Below, piece by piece: positions 35,872-47,070 of a stretch of 64,000 nucleotides of DNA. A program made the position numbers and the translations under genes. How positions within the stretch are numbered: position 1 is the first letter of the stretch; each line of letters begins with the position of its first letter. Source of the DNA: Gordionus sp. m RMFG-2023 (taxonomy: Eukaryota; Nematomorpha; Gordioida; Chordodea; Parachordodidae); contig NC_088777.1 in NCBI RefSeq assembly GCF_954871325.1, forward strand, positions 11,819,366 through 11,883,365, written 5' to 3'. The notes under the pieces are model-generated. The model ran no database searches. It was not told where the DNA came from and worked only from the letters and a program-made list of their open reading frames with translations.

Positions 35872-36968
35872 ATGGACAATTTGATATCGCGTAAATTGGA
35901 AAAATTATTGGAAGATAAAGAATTGTTAGATGTTAAACTTATATTGAATAATGAAAGCTATGATGTTCATAAATTAATATTAAGCGCAAATAGTCCCGTA
36001 TTTAAAGCCATGCTTAGTAACACTAATTGGTCAAGTTGCAATCAGGAATCTATTATTTTAACTGAAGATCCCATATGTGTTACTTACTTTCCAATGCTAA
36101 TAAAATATATGTATACTAGTTATATCAAATTTAATTTTTCAAACGTTTTGCCAATCCTTATACTAGCTGATAAATATGAGATTCATGATTTAATCAAACT
36201 CTGCATCAATTTTATAAACAATAATGTTGGTTATGCTCTAAAACAGGGTGAAATTATATCTTGGTATCTATATTGCACAGCATCAGATCAATCCAACAAA
36301 AATCTGATTGAAGAATATATAATATGGAATTTTTCATACATATTGGATTCAGACTATTTTATGGGAATTCCACTACAGATATTAATAAAGTTTCTTAAAA
36401 AGTCGGAATTGATAGTTATTAATGAATTACAAATAAAAATTTGTCTTGAAAAATGGATACAACATAATAAAGAATGTTTAAACACACCCGAATTAGAAAT
36501 TTTATACAAATATATTAGAACTCCATATTTACCTTTAAATACTTTGGCTGAAATTTTTACTACCAATGATAATTTGTCATACAAGTATATATATAGAATT
36601 AGTAACTATATTAAATTATAGTTTAAATATAGCAACAAAATTTCATGCATTTACTAATAAAGAGAGAAATATTATGAAAATTAATAAAAAAGAACTTATA
36701 TTAACATCACCTAGGATTTATATTTCAGAACTATGGTCAACTACTTTTGTAATACCCAACTTTTCAAATTTTCCTAAGTAATTTTTTATTTAACAAATTA
36801 TATTAATACCAAGTTATAAGTTATGGGATTAGAACTGAAATATTTTCAACTTTATCAAGTGCATCGCGAGCAGATCATAGATTATATTGGGAATGGATTC
36901 TTGATTTTTACCCTAAAGGCATAAATTATGATAAAAGTCTATATATATCAATGAATAAAACATTTGAG
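35872..36968 (+). CDS. BTBD17: BTBD17-like BTB-BACK domain protein
   Basis: BTB domains mediate dimerisation and often recruit partners such as cullin-3. The role of BTBD17 itself is poorly defined. Exon 1 (35872-36584) encodes a BTB domain at residues ~15-115 (LLDVKLILNNESYDVHKLIL; SANSPVFKAMLS; LADKYEIHDLIKLC) and a BACK region (LKKSELIVINELQI, CLEKW). Exon 2 (36622-36777) has SPRIYISELWSTTFVIPNF, and exon 3 (36821-36968) has YWEWILDFYPKGINYDKSLY. Together they fit the BTBD17 C-terminal module. The 37- and 43-bp introns have GT-AG ends and phases that join. After exon 3 an in-frame continuation at 37026 meets a stop at once, while a neighbouring frame reads VTLQVFILTKMG, so the 3' end is unresolved. 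About 340 residues are seen, fewer than in vertebrate BTBD17, and no signal peptide is visible. Confidence 0.82.
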
Positions 36969-37273
36969 GTAATTTTATAAAAAAAATAAACTACTTATAT
37001 TTTATGATTAATTAATTTTCTATAGGAGTAACGTTACAAGTTTTTATTTTAACAAAAATGGGGAAAAATTAAAATAATAAATTTTCAGACAAATTTCAGC
37101 CTTTTTATTTTTTTAATTAATAAAAATAAATTGAAATAAAAATAATATTGATACATAATTCTTCAACCTAATAAAATAGGACTCACCATGTGTCTTATAC
37201 TATAATAAAAAAATCTAATTGACGCGCATTGTTAGCTAAATTTTGTGATAGGAAAAAAAATAATTCAAAACCT
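36969..37273. other. Probable 3' region of the BTB gene
   Basis: GTAATTTT at 36969 to TTTCTATAG at 37025 could be a further small intron (57 bp). AATAAA-like motifs occur at about 37120-37150. No other feature seen. Confidence 0.4.
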
Positions 37274-37282
37274 CAGATCATG

Positions 37283-39351
37283 GGTAAGCGGAAAATAATT
37301 CCCAGGGCGAAAATCCCCTGGAAATTAATTCCCCAGAAAAAAAATCCAGGAAATAGTATCGCCTGGAAGATAATTCCCTGGAAAAAAAATCTTTGGAAAA
37401 TAATCACCCGGAAAAATATTCATAGAAAATAATTCCCCGGAAAATATTTTTCCAGAAATAAATTCCCCATTTTTTAAATTTTAAATTAAATATGGGGGTA
37501 GATTAATCCCCGGAAAAAATTCCCCGAATAATTTTTTTAAAATTATTAAAAAATAATTCCGCCCCTAAAAAACGAAAATATTTAAAAAAAATTATATTAG
37601 TATTTTCTGAACGTTGACAGTATTTATTTTTTAATTCCAAAAGGGCAATCTTTAAATGAGAATTGATAAATCGGTTGGTACCTTTTATAGAATAATCGAT
37701 TTCAGGATATTATAGGCCACAAAAAACCTAAGATATGGGAACTAATCGAAAAAATGAGGATGGAAATAGCCGTCGACATGGGGAAAATCGGCCAATGGAG
37801 TATTGGGACATACACTCCCCAAAAAAATCATAGTTATGCAACGAAACAAAATATTTAAAAAAATTTATGTATTGATTTTTTAGAAGAGAGAAGGGACTTG
37901 CCTAATTTTCTCTCTTCCATCGGATATATGTTCTAGAATTGTTTCATTTGAATTATACAATTTATTATTCCATATATCATTTAATAAAATTATAATTATT
38001 TCTTTTCTGTAAATTTAAAAAAAATTCATAAGCAAAATAATAATTAGATTTGAAAAATATAATACTCACTGCTGATAATCACCTCTGGATGTATTTTGAT
38101 TAAAATGGTCACCATTTTTCATTACTTTTGGCAGTATTTAATTCAAATTGTGCAGTAAAAAATATAATTTTGTAAGTTTTATATTGATTTTGTATTCAGT
38201 CAGTTAAATTCTTGAAGTAGGTAAATACTTCAGTAAAATAATTTTTATCAAATAGAGGGGATCAGCCTATTTTGCCACAGAATTTATAATTATATTATTT
38301 AATAGCTTATCCTTATAAAAACAAAAAAGGGCGCTATTTAAGAGTTAGTAAATTGTGAAAAGCCTTTTATCTCCAACTGATATTTAAATTTTTAATATAT
38401 TTCTAAAAAAATGATTAAAATTTGTGTAAAAATATTTTTTTTTAAAAGTAAAAATTTGATTTTCAATAAATATCTAAAAGTTGATGAAAATGTGTAAAGG
38501 TAAACTAGATATATTTAACTTTCGTTTTATTATAAAACCTCAAATCCTCGAAGGAATTTGACTTTAAAAAACATTTCTATTTAATTAAATAGTGCAGAGC
38601 AGATCCGGATCAAAAAATGATATGAATTTATGCCGGGCTAAAATAAAAAATCAGAGCTGGCCATTATCATTACTTAACTTATAATAATATTTAGCTTAAT
38701 ATTACAGAAACTAGGTAATTTTTGAATTTATAAATCCAGCCCAAAACTGAGCTGGCCATAATAAAAAATCTGAGCTGGCCATAATATTTTGCATAATATC
38801 AGGGAGACTAGGTATCCAACTCGTTTATTTTATAAATTTGCTTGGTTTAATTTTCACTAAACCTGGATTCGAGATAAGTCTATAACATTATACATTATAT
38901 TTATTAGTATTAATTAATAATTTAAGTTTTTGTTAAGTTTAATATTAATCACAAGTACTATTTTATTTTGAAAATTTTTATTTGGAAAAATTTTATAGGA
39001 ATTTTTGACGATTTTCTCAAAAAATATTTTAGGGATTTTTTTTCCTATATTGTTAATTTTATAAAAATAATATAATATTTTATAGGATTTAAAAAATGGG
39101 GAATTTTTTTCCGAGGAAATTTTTCCGGGGAATTATTTTCTATGAGATTTTTTTTTCGGGGAATTATTTTCCAAGGTAATTTTTTTGGATTTTTTTTCCG
39201 GAGAATTATTTACCTGGGAATTATTTTCCGGGGATTTTTTTTTCGGGTTATATCCTGGGGATATTTTTCCGGGGAGTAATATTCCGGGGAATTTTAACCA
39301 GGGAATTTATTTCCGGGGATTTTTTTTCCGGGGAATTATTTTCCTAGATTC
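37283..39351. mobile_element. MULE transposon with long arms of short tandem repeats
   Basis: A 2069-bp element flanked by the perfect 9-bp duplication CAGATCATG (37274-37282 and 39352-39360), the length typical of Mutator-like elements. Arms of ~260-280 bp (37283-37560 and ~39090-39351) are inverted relative to each other. Each is built from 15-20-bp variants of GGAAAATAATTCCCCGG. The outermost seven bases (GGTAAGC and, complemented, GAATCTA) are not well matched. A short plus-strand remnant near 37710-37855 looks like the C-terminal part of a FLYWCH-type MULE transposase. The rest of the interior is AT-rich, with a three-fold 'GAGCTGGCCATAAT' repeat near 38650-38790. Confidence 0.78.
37715..37857 (+). 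pseudogene. MULE transposase C-terminal remnant
   Basis: A frame reads GHKKPKIWELIEKMRMEIAV and then GQWSIGTYTPQKNHSYATK. This resembles the segment 'HPNIWxFIxxLKxEQ...QxxxGxxPxxKxKxY' near the C-terminus of MULE transposases. Only ~45 residues survive and no catalytic motif is present. The assignment is by memory of the family and is supported by the 9-bp target duplication around it. Confidence 0.5.
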
Positions 39352-39420
39352 CAGATCATGACTGTATTTGCATTTGATTTGATTGAATACCATCTAAAAT
39401 AGTAATTAGTTAAATAATAT

Positions 39421-40130
39421 TAGAAATTAAGGCTGAGCCGATATTAAATATCGGATCGACGCCGATATTTAGCGTTTTCAAAAAATATCTGAAAATTAAA
39501 ACCCGATCTAATATTATTGTTTTTGTTTATTTTATGATCCTATAAATAATTTCTTAATAATAAATTAATGAAATACAATTTATTTGTTGAAATGTTTAAA
39601 AAAAAAAGAGTTAAAAAATTTTCATTATTTTTTATTATATTATCTGCAATAAGAAAATGATTTTTAGATATCTAACGAGTTGTATTCATCTAGTGTTGTT
39701 AAGCCCAATTTAGTCAATTTTTAAAAACGATTAACTCAAGATTCTAGCCAAAAATAAATTACTCAAGCTTATTTATTTTGCCTACAGATGACAGAATATC
39801 GGCAAAATTTCGAGGCTTAGGTTATAATATTTTGGTTAAATTGTGATTTAGTTATTTTTAAAAATCGGCTAAATGGAGCTGTTTAACAAAACTAAATTCA
39901 TCTATAAACATTGCAAATATTTTAAATGAGATCATTGACTTTTGGAGAAAAAAATAAACTTAATCATTCCTGAAAGTTATTTAGGTTTTTTTTAAATAGG
40001 AAATATCGATATTTTTATAACATTGATAAAAAAATTAATGTAAATATCTGATCGATATCGGAATCGGATTGATTTTAAGTAATATCGGATCGGATCTGTG
40101 AAAAATTTGTTGATTGGCACAGCCCCACTA
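39421..40130. mobile_element. GATATCGG palindromic hAT-like element with a nested MITE
   Basis: The left side carries GGCTGAGCCGATATTAAATA and the right side GGCACAGCCCCACTA; complemented, the right side begins TAGTGGGGCTGTGCCA. Both sides contain ATCGGATCGGAT/GATATCGG motifs. Flanks AATAATAT (39413-39420) and AATATTAT (40131-40138) agree at 7 of 8 bases. It contains the family 1 MITE at 39691-39894, so it is the older insertion. Non-coding. Confidence 0.65.
39691..39894. mobile_element. hAT-type MITE family 1 copy, nested
   Basis: A 204-bp element starting TAGTGTTGTTAAGCCCAATT and ending GCTGTTTAACAAAACTA. Flanks TATTCATC (39683-39690) and AATTCATC (39895-39902) agree at 7 of 8 bases. It lies inside the larger element 39421-40130. 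Non-coding. Confidence 0.75.
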
Positions 40131-40356
40131 AATATTATGGCTGTATAATTGATAAAGTTTATATTATAATTATTAATAATTGATCGAATTTCGAAATTTT
40201 ATTAAGTATGATGTAATCAAAATTGACGATATGTAAAATTGTACAACGATTCAGTTAAAAAAATGGCATAAAATAAGTTTTTATTCATTTGGTTTCAAAA
40301 CAAACTTGTGTTATTAGTTTAAACATTTTTACAAGGCAATTATGTCAATTATGTAG

Positions 40357-41282
40357 GTTCCGGGACTGACCCTAAACTCTGTTCAAGCCAAGTTGACCGC
40401 CATAAATCCTATAGAATCACATCGCTCCAGTCCTAATTCCTCACCCACATCAAACTTCGTAGACAGATTAAGTACTTCCTCTAGTTCTTCATACAAAGAC
40501 GCCTATCTCAACAACAAATCTCCGAGCAACTGCTTAAGCACGCATAACAAGATAGCCCGTAAGGTTGACGTTTATTTTTTGTTCCACGCTTCGTCTAACC
40601 CGTCTTATAATAAATTCAAGCTCAAGAGCCCCCCTTTAAAAAGCCCTGCCAGCGACTCTGCTTCTAAATCGAGTTTTATCTGGCCTGACCATCATAGATC
40701 TTATTTACCCCAAATTATTCATAAGCCTGAAAACGTTGTCACCGTCAACGAAGATCCTGCTTTCCTTAGTGATAACGAAGGTACTGAAATCATTAACGGT
40801 ATGAGTATATCACATATTTTTACGTTTGTTTAAAACAAATAGTGTTTTCATATTTATATTGTTACTTTATAAAAGGTGTGAAGATCTTTTAATGTGAATT
40901 TTTATTTTTATTAATTTAAATTTAATTATCATGATAATATGATAATATATGAATTATTAATTTAAAAAAATTATTAATCTGATTAAAAGATTTTATAAAT
41001 TCGACCAGCTGTTAAATTGCGGCCTCTGCGAATTTCAGACATTCATTACCTACCATTTTAACGAATAAAACGTCTTTTTTAAAAAAATGTCAGATGCTTC
41101 CTATTTGGAGCACCCTAATAAATTGGATATATTTCCTACGCCGACCGAAAGCCACGAATACGTTGCCATGGCAGTTAAGCGGACCGGATGTCGTTTCTTT
41201 GATGAATCGACGCGCAAACAAAATTTTTATGATTATCAATCTACATGCGGGGATGATTACAAGCGAAAGTTATTTTTTGTTT
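40357..41282 (+). CDS. Unrecognised Ser-rich protein, internal exons
   Basis: Exon A (40357-40798) follows a plausible acceptor (TTATGTAG) and ends at AACG|GTATGAGT. It encodes ~147 residues rich in Ser, Pro and Asn (SHRSSPNSSPTSNFVDRL; RLSTSSSSSYKDAY; KSPPLKSPASDSASKSS) and ends VNEDPAFLSDNEGTEIIN. Exon B (41094-~41282) follows ATGTCAG and continues in phase: ASYLEHPNKLDIFPTPTESH then VAMAVKRTGCRFFDESTRKQ. Both are much richer in GC than their flanks, as expected of real exons. The donor after exon B is uncertain (TTTGTTT|GTAATT is one choice). No domain was recognised; the Ser/Pro-rich part is probably disordered. Confidence 0.5.
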
Positions 41283-41329
41283 GTAATTATGAAAGATTAA
41301 CGATTAATAATCATAGATAATTCAAAAAT

Positions 41330-42374
41330 GGAAATAAATGTGAAATTAAAACGATTAGGACTGACTTATGAATTGGCTAATTAAAATATCTACAATACTT
41401 AAAAAATACCTTAAATAAATAGGACTAAATGATAACTATTTTATACCAGAAATGACATTATCAAACGTTGACCATTTTGTAGCAAAAATCATTCATACAC
41501 CTATAAATAAAAGCAATTTTGATTCGTTACATAATATTTATGAAATCAACCTTTTTATGAATTATTGGTTGAACAAGTACCTTAGAGCTAGGGTTAAAGT
41601 GGTCAAACTAATTATAAAATGAATCATATTTTTAGCTATTCTTAATTTTTAAAAAAATGAGATCATTATATATAATCAAATACTATTTAATACATTTTTA
41701 TCCTTGATAATATCGATCATTTCTTTTTAATTACTATATAATTTAAATGTATAGATAGCAAACTAATTAACTAATTGCTTCATATTTAAAAATTGACTCA
41801 ATTACTCAAATATTACTAATCTATCCTCTTTAAAGCCTAAAAACATTATTGAAATTTATAACCTTTTCTTCATTTATTGTGAGCATATTATCATCAGGCT
41901 TGGTAATGATACTTTTAAAACATATCAATGCCGATAAAAATTCTAAAAGGGTACATCGATACCGATATAAATATATTTTCCCCAGATGTATTCGATACCG
42001 ACACTGTACAGAGTGGTGGCCGGGGAAAGGATTTTATTTATTTAGTATTATTATTCCTTTATTTATAATTGAGCTAATAATCATGTTTCATTAAAATATC
42101 TTTTTTAAAATATTTATTATGCCATAAGAGTTTTAAAGTATATAAATTTTCTTTGCAATTATTAAAAAAACAATTCTTAATATAAATACGTAGCGTTTTT
42201 ACCTTTTTAAAAATTAATCAAAATAATGTTGAAAGATATCATTGTGTAACAGATATTTAAAAATATCGATCTTAGATTTAATCAATATTACATTTTCGAA
42301 ATTTTTATCAAGGAGACAAACATCCTCTTCCATCGTAATAATTTTATAATTTTTTTTGCCTTCTATTCTACCAT
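41330..42374. other. AT-rich sequence, possible intron
   Basis: No exon recognised. A small inverted patch near 41948-42018 (GTACATCGATACCGATA and CGATACCGACACTGTAC) may be a MITE remnant. Confidence 0.4.
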
Positions 42375-42382
42375 ACTATAGG

Positions 42383-42759
42383 TAGTGATCTGCACCGGGC
42401 CTAATTTTTCAAGCCGGCCCTGCCCGAAATTTTTTTTAAAAAGTTTTGCAGGCCCGGCCCAAACCCAAAATTTTTGTAAAAAATTATTGCCGGCCGGGCC
42501 CGAACCCTAAATCCCGATTTTTTTAAATTATGAAATTAATTTTTATAATTACTCAAAAAAGACATATGTTATATGGCGTCTAGTTTTATAAATAAAATCA
42601 AATATTTTTATTTTACATAAAAAATTCAATATAAAATTGATAAATCTAAATATATTTTAAAAAATTTCCAAGACCCGACCCGGCCCGAATTTATTTTTAA
42701 AATATTAGGCCCGACCCGGTCCGAACCCGATTTGCCGGGTCTACTTTTGCAGATCTCTA
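42383..42759. mobile_element. Palindromic hAT-type MITE (family 2, copy 2)
   Basis: A 377-bp element with ends TAGTGATCTGCA and TGCAGATCTCTA, flanked by the perfect 8-bp duplication ACTATAGG (42375-42382 and 42760-42767). It is the same family as 17-338, in the opposite orientation by its interior (GTTATATGGCGTCTA here, TAGACGCCATATAAC there). GGCCCGGCCC-type repeats fill both ends. Confidence 0.9.
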
Positions 42760-42850
42760 ACTATAGGTAGGGTTGTATTTTAAAAGAGTTGCTTAAGATG
42801 TAAAGTTATTAAAAATTTCAGCTTTTACCTATCTTTGTTAATCAATTTCA

Positions 42851-42985
42851 ATGTTTTTAACCGCATCCGTGATTAAGAGTTCCAGCCATTCATTCAATTC
42901 TGTTTCCACGACAGATGCCAAATATTATAGTGCACCTCTCAGTAATTCACAAATTTTATGCTTTTCAGCACCACGTTATAAAAAA
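42851..42985 (+). CDS. Candidate exon of the unrecognised gene
   Basis: A coding-like stretch reads TASVIKSSSHSFNSVSTTDA then KYYSAPLSNSQILCFSAPRY. Composition is Ser-rich like the exons at 40.4 kb. Splice sites and frame joins were not established, so membership in the same gene is inference. Confidence 0.3.
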
Positions 42986-43424
42986 ATTGACTATTACCTT
43001 AAAAGAAATATTTTGACTATTTGCAATATCAATAAATATGATATAATTGGTACTGTATACAACTCAATAATCGATTAACAAGCTATCAATGTTTTATCGT
43101 ACACACGAGCTCTCTCTAATTAGTTATCGCTTTTCCTACTAATTGATTTTTCCGCATACAACGCTTTTCCTCAATTAATTTTCAATAAAAAAAATTTCTT
43201 TTTTTCCCGTACACTATATCTTGGCTACCACTTTAAAAATATAGAGAATATAATTTCAAGCTTATGTGGGAAGTTTACGTATTCGGGAAAGATCGTAAAT
43301 CATCTGAGTGAATACGGAATATTTAGAAATCCAATTCGACCTGTTATTTTCAGAAAATATTTAAATATCAAAATAAAAAATTTAATTAACATTTTTTTAA
43401 AAAATATACAAATAACAGGCACTT

Positions 43425-43620
43425 AAATGGCAGCGAATCTTATTCTCGCACGTGTTCTATCAAATTCGAAGACTTAATTCCTTCACACAGACTTGAAACT
43501 TCCAGTAATCGTTGCTTCAATGGTGGGGTTGGTTCTCTTCTGAGAAATTCGGTTAATCTGTCTACCGGTGACCCTTTGTTTCTAGAGGAGTGCGATGCTT
43601 TGAAGGTCACGGTTGTCATA
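43425..43620 (+). CDS. Candidate exon of the unrecognised gene
   Basis: Starts after a plausible acceptor (CAAATAACAG at ~43419). It reads HLNGSESYSRTCSIKFEDLI, then PSHRLETSSNRCFNGGVGSL and STGDPLFLEECDALK. The GC-richer composition and absence of stops over ~65 codons suggest a true exon. The donor at its 3' end is weak. No domain was recognised. Confidence 0.35.
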
Positions 43621-43649
43621 GTGCCTTCCTAAATATTTTAAAAAATTAT

Positions 43650-44860
43650 ATCAAAAATTTATGGATTAAAGAAAGAAAGATTTTACATACTTGTAATGTA
43701 AATTATTTGATAATCTCCTCAAAAATGAAAATTCTTTTTATAAAAGTATTAGGCTCCATATTGAATGTTAGTCGTCAGAGGATTGTATATTTTTTTTTAA
43801 ATGACAAATTTTGGTCTTAAATAAAATAAATGGATTAATAATCATATTCCTCTTGATTTTTGTACATTTGTTTAATTTCTTATTCCAGATATATTTGGCT
43901 TAAAATTAATTATGAGAATTTTTTTATATATATAAATGACAATATCATATCATGTAATTTACACCAATCAAATAGCACAATATAAAAAGTTAAGTTTATT
44001 TTATACTATTTTTTTTTATAGAAATATACATAGTTTATTAATTTTTTAATATATAATCTATATGTATTGAGTAGCTTATTAAATAACGATATTGCTCCTT
44101 ATACCTAAAATAAAGATACAAAAAAAATAAAATAAGCGACGACATTTATATTTGTAATTTAATTTATTTTAGAATAAATTTTGTGTTTTAAATTTATTCA
44201 TTTTTATATTATGTGTAAGAGTATGCCCAAATTTAGTATTTCATGGTTCACGCATTTAAGTTCAAATTATGTAAGATTAATTTATATTTAAGAATCTGCA
44301 CTCTACGGGCTCTTCGTGAAAATTCTTATATTTTAAAAAAAATTTAATATATTTTTGTCAGTTAACTTCATAACACTTTTTTTTTAGTTTTTATCACTGG
44401 GTTTAAAATCCTTTAATTGAAAAATGTTCTGACTGAGATATTATATATTTTTTTAGATAAAAAAAACCCCGTAATATAAAAAGGGTGATAAAATTAGTAC
44501 ATTTTGTTTAATTTTTGAATAAGAATAGTTTTCAAAATCCTTAAAAATTTGCAACCCTTCTTACTAAATATTTATTCGACAAAATTGATCTGTTCCAAAA
44601 ACAACAATAATGAACAGGTTTTTGGCCTTTACTTTCTTCAATCTTGGAATAATTCTTTTGTCATTAGTATTTAGATTAACATCAACTATATAATAATATA
44701 TAATACATAGATATATTTCAAAATGTTAAATTTTCGTGATTTTTTTCACATTCTCTATTTTATAAAGTTTTTTTTTAATGAACCCTGTATTTATTTTGCC
44801 ACAAAATAGTATAATTTTAAAAAAATGTCTAAATTGGTGGTGTGAAATTGAAATAAAGTT
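43650..44860. other. AT-rich sequence without a recognisable gene
   Basis: Nothing recognised on either strand beyond chance open frames. Confidence 0.5.
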
Positions 44861-44868
44861 CAAGGTAG

Positions 44869-45056
44869 TAATGTTTTGGGTTGATTTTTTAAAACGGCCC
44901 GATTAAGATTCGAGCAAAAATAATATTATTTAAGCCTCGAGATTTGGCAAATAAAGGTTCAAACCTTTATGCCATCTATGAGAAAAAGCTTCAAGCTTAT
45001 TTTGGCTAAAATCATAATCAGGTTGTTTTTAAAAATTGGGCCGTTTAACTACACTA
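44869..45056. mobile_element. hAT-type MITE family 1 copy
   Basis: 188 bp with CGGCCCGATT near the left end and GGGCCGTTTAACTACACTA at the right. The interior shares 'AAGCCTCGAGATTTG' and CATCTATGAG with other members. Flanks CAAGGTAG (44861-44868) and CAAAGTAG (45057-45064) agree at 7 of 8 bases. Confidence 0.72.
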
Positions 45057-45107
45057 CAAAGTAGCAATTATGCTTCCTATTATTTTGTTTAATAACACTA
45101 TATCGAA

Positions 45108-45343
45108 ACGGACATAGTGAACGAAATTACCTGAGCTATCAATATTATAGAATATAAATCGATTGAAGAGGATCTCAAATAATTAATGACATGCGACATC
45201 TGATAGACTAATAAAAATATAACAACGGATATAGTGAACGAAATTATCTGAGCCAGCGATATCTAAGAATTTAAATCGATTGCAAGGAACTGAAATATAA
45301 TTGACGATATGTGACATCCTTTAGACTAATAAAAATATAAAAG
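45108..45343. repeat. Two-copy 116-bp tandem duplication
   Basis: Copy 1 from 45108 (ACGGACATAGTGAACGAAAT) and copy 2 from 45224 (ACGGATATAGTGAACGAAAT) agree through to AGACTAATAAAAATATAA with scattered differences. No coding function seen. Confidence 0.85.
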
Positions 45344-46102
45344 CTGAAGAATGATGTGAATGAGAATAAAATATATATTTTTATTGTATAAATGTCGGGT
45401 TTTGAAATCTAGCTAAAACGCGTCGCTCGTTTTTTTAAAATGAAATTTTATATTTATTAAAGAATATGAATATTTTTTTATAATTTGATTGGGTCATTTT
45501 TATTTTGAGAATATTAAAATCTAGCAAAAGAACTTAAGACCCTTATATATTGAAAATATACTGGGTTGATCAAATGTTGGATATACCCGGACGCTCACCA
45601 TTTTTCAAAATTTCCCTTAATCATATAATAATGCATAACACAATACTTTGAGTTGAGACAATTATAGATCTAAATATAATTAACGAAATATATGAATGAT
45701 AGGTTATATTTTATCCAATACATGACAATTTCTACTCCCATTACAAACGCCAACTTGATTGTTATTTGCGCAATTAAGAGCCATATTTCAAGATTTTTTT
45801 TTTGAAGTTTGTACATAGTTCAAAAGGTGTAGCCTATTAAACTAAAGTTTTTAGTTCGTATCGAACCTGCGAATACGGTAGATTTAGATCAGGAACTTAA
45901 TATTCGAAATATCGACCTTCTTCAAAACCCGTTTAACTGCACGAGGTAATTCAGGAATCAAAGCCGAGCCATTTAAAATTTTTTCATCATTATATAATCC
46001 ATCAATATAAAATATTCTGGTCACATTATTAATTTACAAAATTATCTTTCTGAGCCTCTTAGATTAATATCTGTTTACAAAAAGGGTTCCAAAGAAACTA
46101 AC
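45344..46102. other. AT-rich sequence without a recognisable gene
   Basis: No feature recognised. Confidence 0.5.
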
Positions 46103-46713
46103 TAGTTGTTAAAATGTCGATTTTCGACTCTGAAACTCGAGTTCGGAAACGTAAAATACGACTTTAAATTGAGCGGCTCATTAACTACATATTTGGCTCG
46201 ATATGTCGGCATCAGAGGCATCTTAATGAGTTTGCTTCAGAGTCGACTTAATGAGTTGGCTTTAGAGTTTTAAAACCCTTAATCCAGTTTAAACCAGAAT
46301 AGTGAGAAAATTTAATTTTTCTTGGGGAGTAGATAATATAATGGCATGGCCATCTTCTTACGGTTACGATAACAATATGCACAAATAGAATTTTGAATTT
46401 ACATATATTTAATTCACAAAATAAAGTGGCTGAAATTGTTTTCTCGCGCGGCAAATTTAATAGCAGATCGAAATAAATTTGAGCCTACTCTGAAGCTTAG
46501 TGATCGAACGGCTCTGAAGCTTAGTGATCGAACAGCTCTAAAGCCTATTGATTGAACTGAAGTCTACTCATCGAGCCGACTCTAATATTGACTTATAAAA
46601 TTAACACATGGGTGGGACTTCTTGCGCCGCTCAATTTTAATTGTGTTTTACGACTCAAAACTTGAATAGAATAGAATGTAGGCTAAGTCGACAGTTTAGC
46701 CGTAACAACATTA
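46103..46713. mobile_element. Candidate inverted-repeat element, 611 bp
   Basis: The left side (TAGTTGTTAAAATGTCGA..., TTAAATTGAGCGGC) and the right side (complement TAATGTTGTTACGGC..., TTAAAATTGAGCGGC) form imperfect inverted repeats about 80-100 bp deep. Flanks AAACTAAC and TCACCAAC agree at only 5 of 8 bases. Inside is a short direct repeat GAAGCTTAGTGATCGAACGG/AG at about 46492-46540. Non-coding. Confidence 0.5.
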
Positions 46714-47070
46714 TCACCAACCAACATTATTGCGTGGAAAAGAAAAAAATTCTTCGCGTTGGATATTTCTCGCTTTGAACCCTTTTCACTTTTAAATTTT
46801 AATGAATATATATTTTTTTAAAACAGGGGACAAAGTGAAACAAATATTGGCAAAAGGAGCAAGATACAATTCTGCTCTAAAAGCCACAACCTTAACAGCT
46901 CTTGAACCCAAAAGCCCTCTATCCTATTTCGAAATATTAAAATTTTTTAATAAATCAATTTAGTAAGAAAAAACGTTAAAGTGAATTTGTCTGGCCTAGC
47001 CTGGTTTGTAAAAAATCAAATATTTTAGGCAAGCTTGGATTTTTACTAATTACTATTTGTTAAAGGATAC

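Noticed and set aside
35643-35894. 83-codon frame as a signal-peptide exon of BTBD17
   Set aside because: Its frame differs from the BTB frame, no splice junction joins them convincingly, and it overlaps the BTB start.
37283-39351. CRISPR-like reading of the short repeats in the MULE arms
   Set aside because: The repeats vary, have no regular unique spacers, and form inverted arms with a TSD in a eukaryotic context.
41849-42094. 81-codon plus-strand frame
   Set aside because: Its middle is an inverted repeat patch (CGATACCGATA) and the rest is AT-driven hydrophobic text.
46248-46454. Minus-strand 68-codon frame
   Set aside because: It lies inside a candidate inverted-repeat element and has no recognisable domain.
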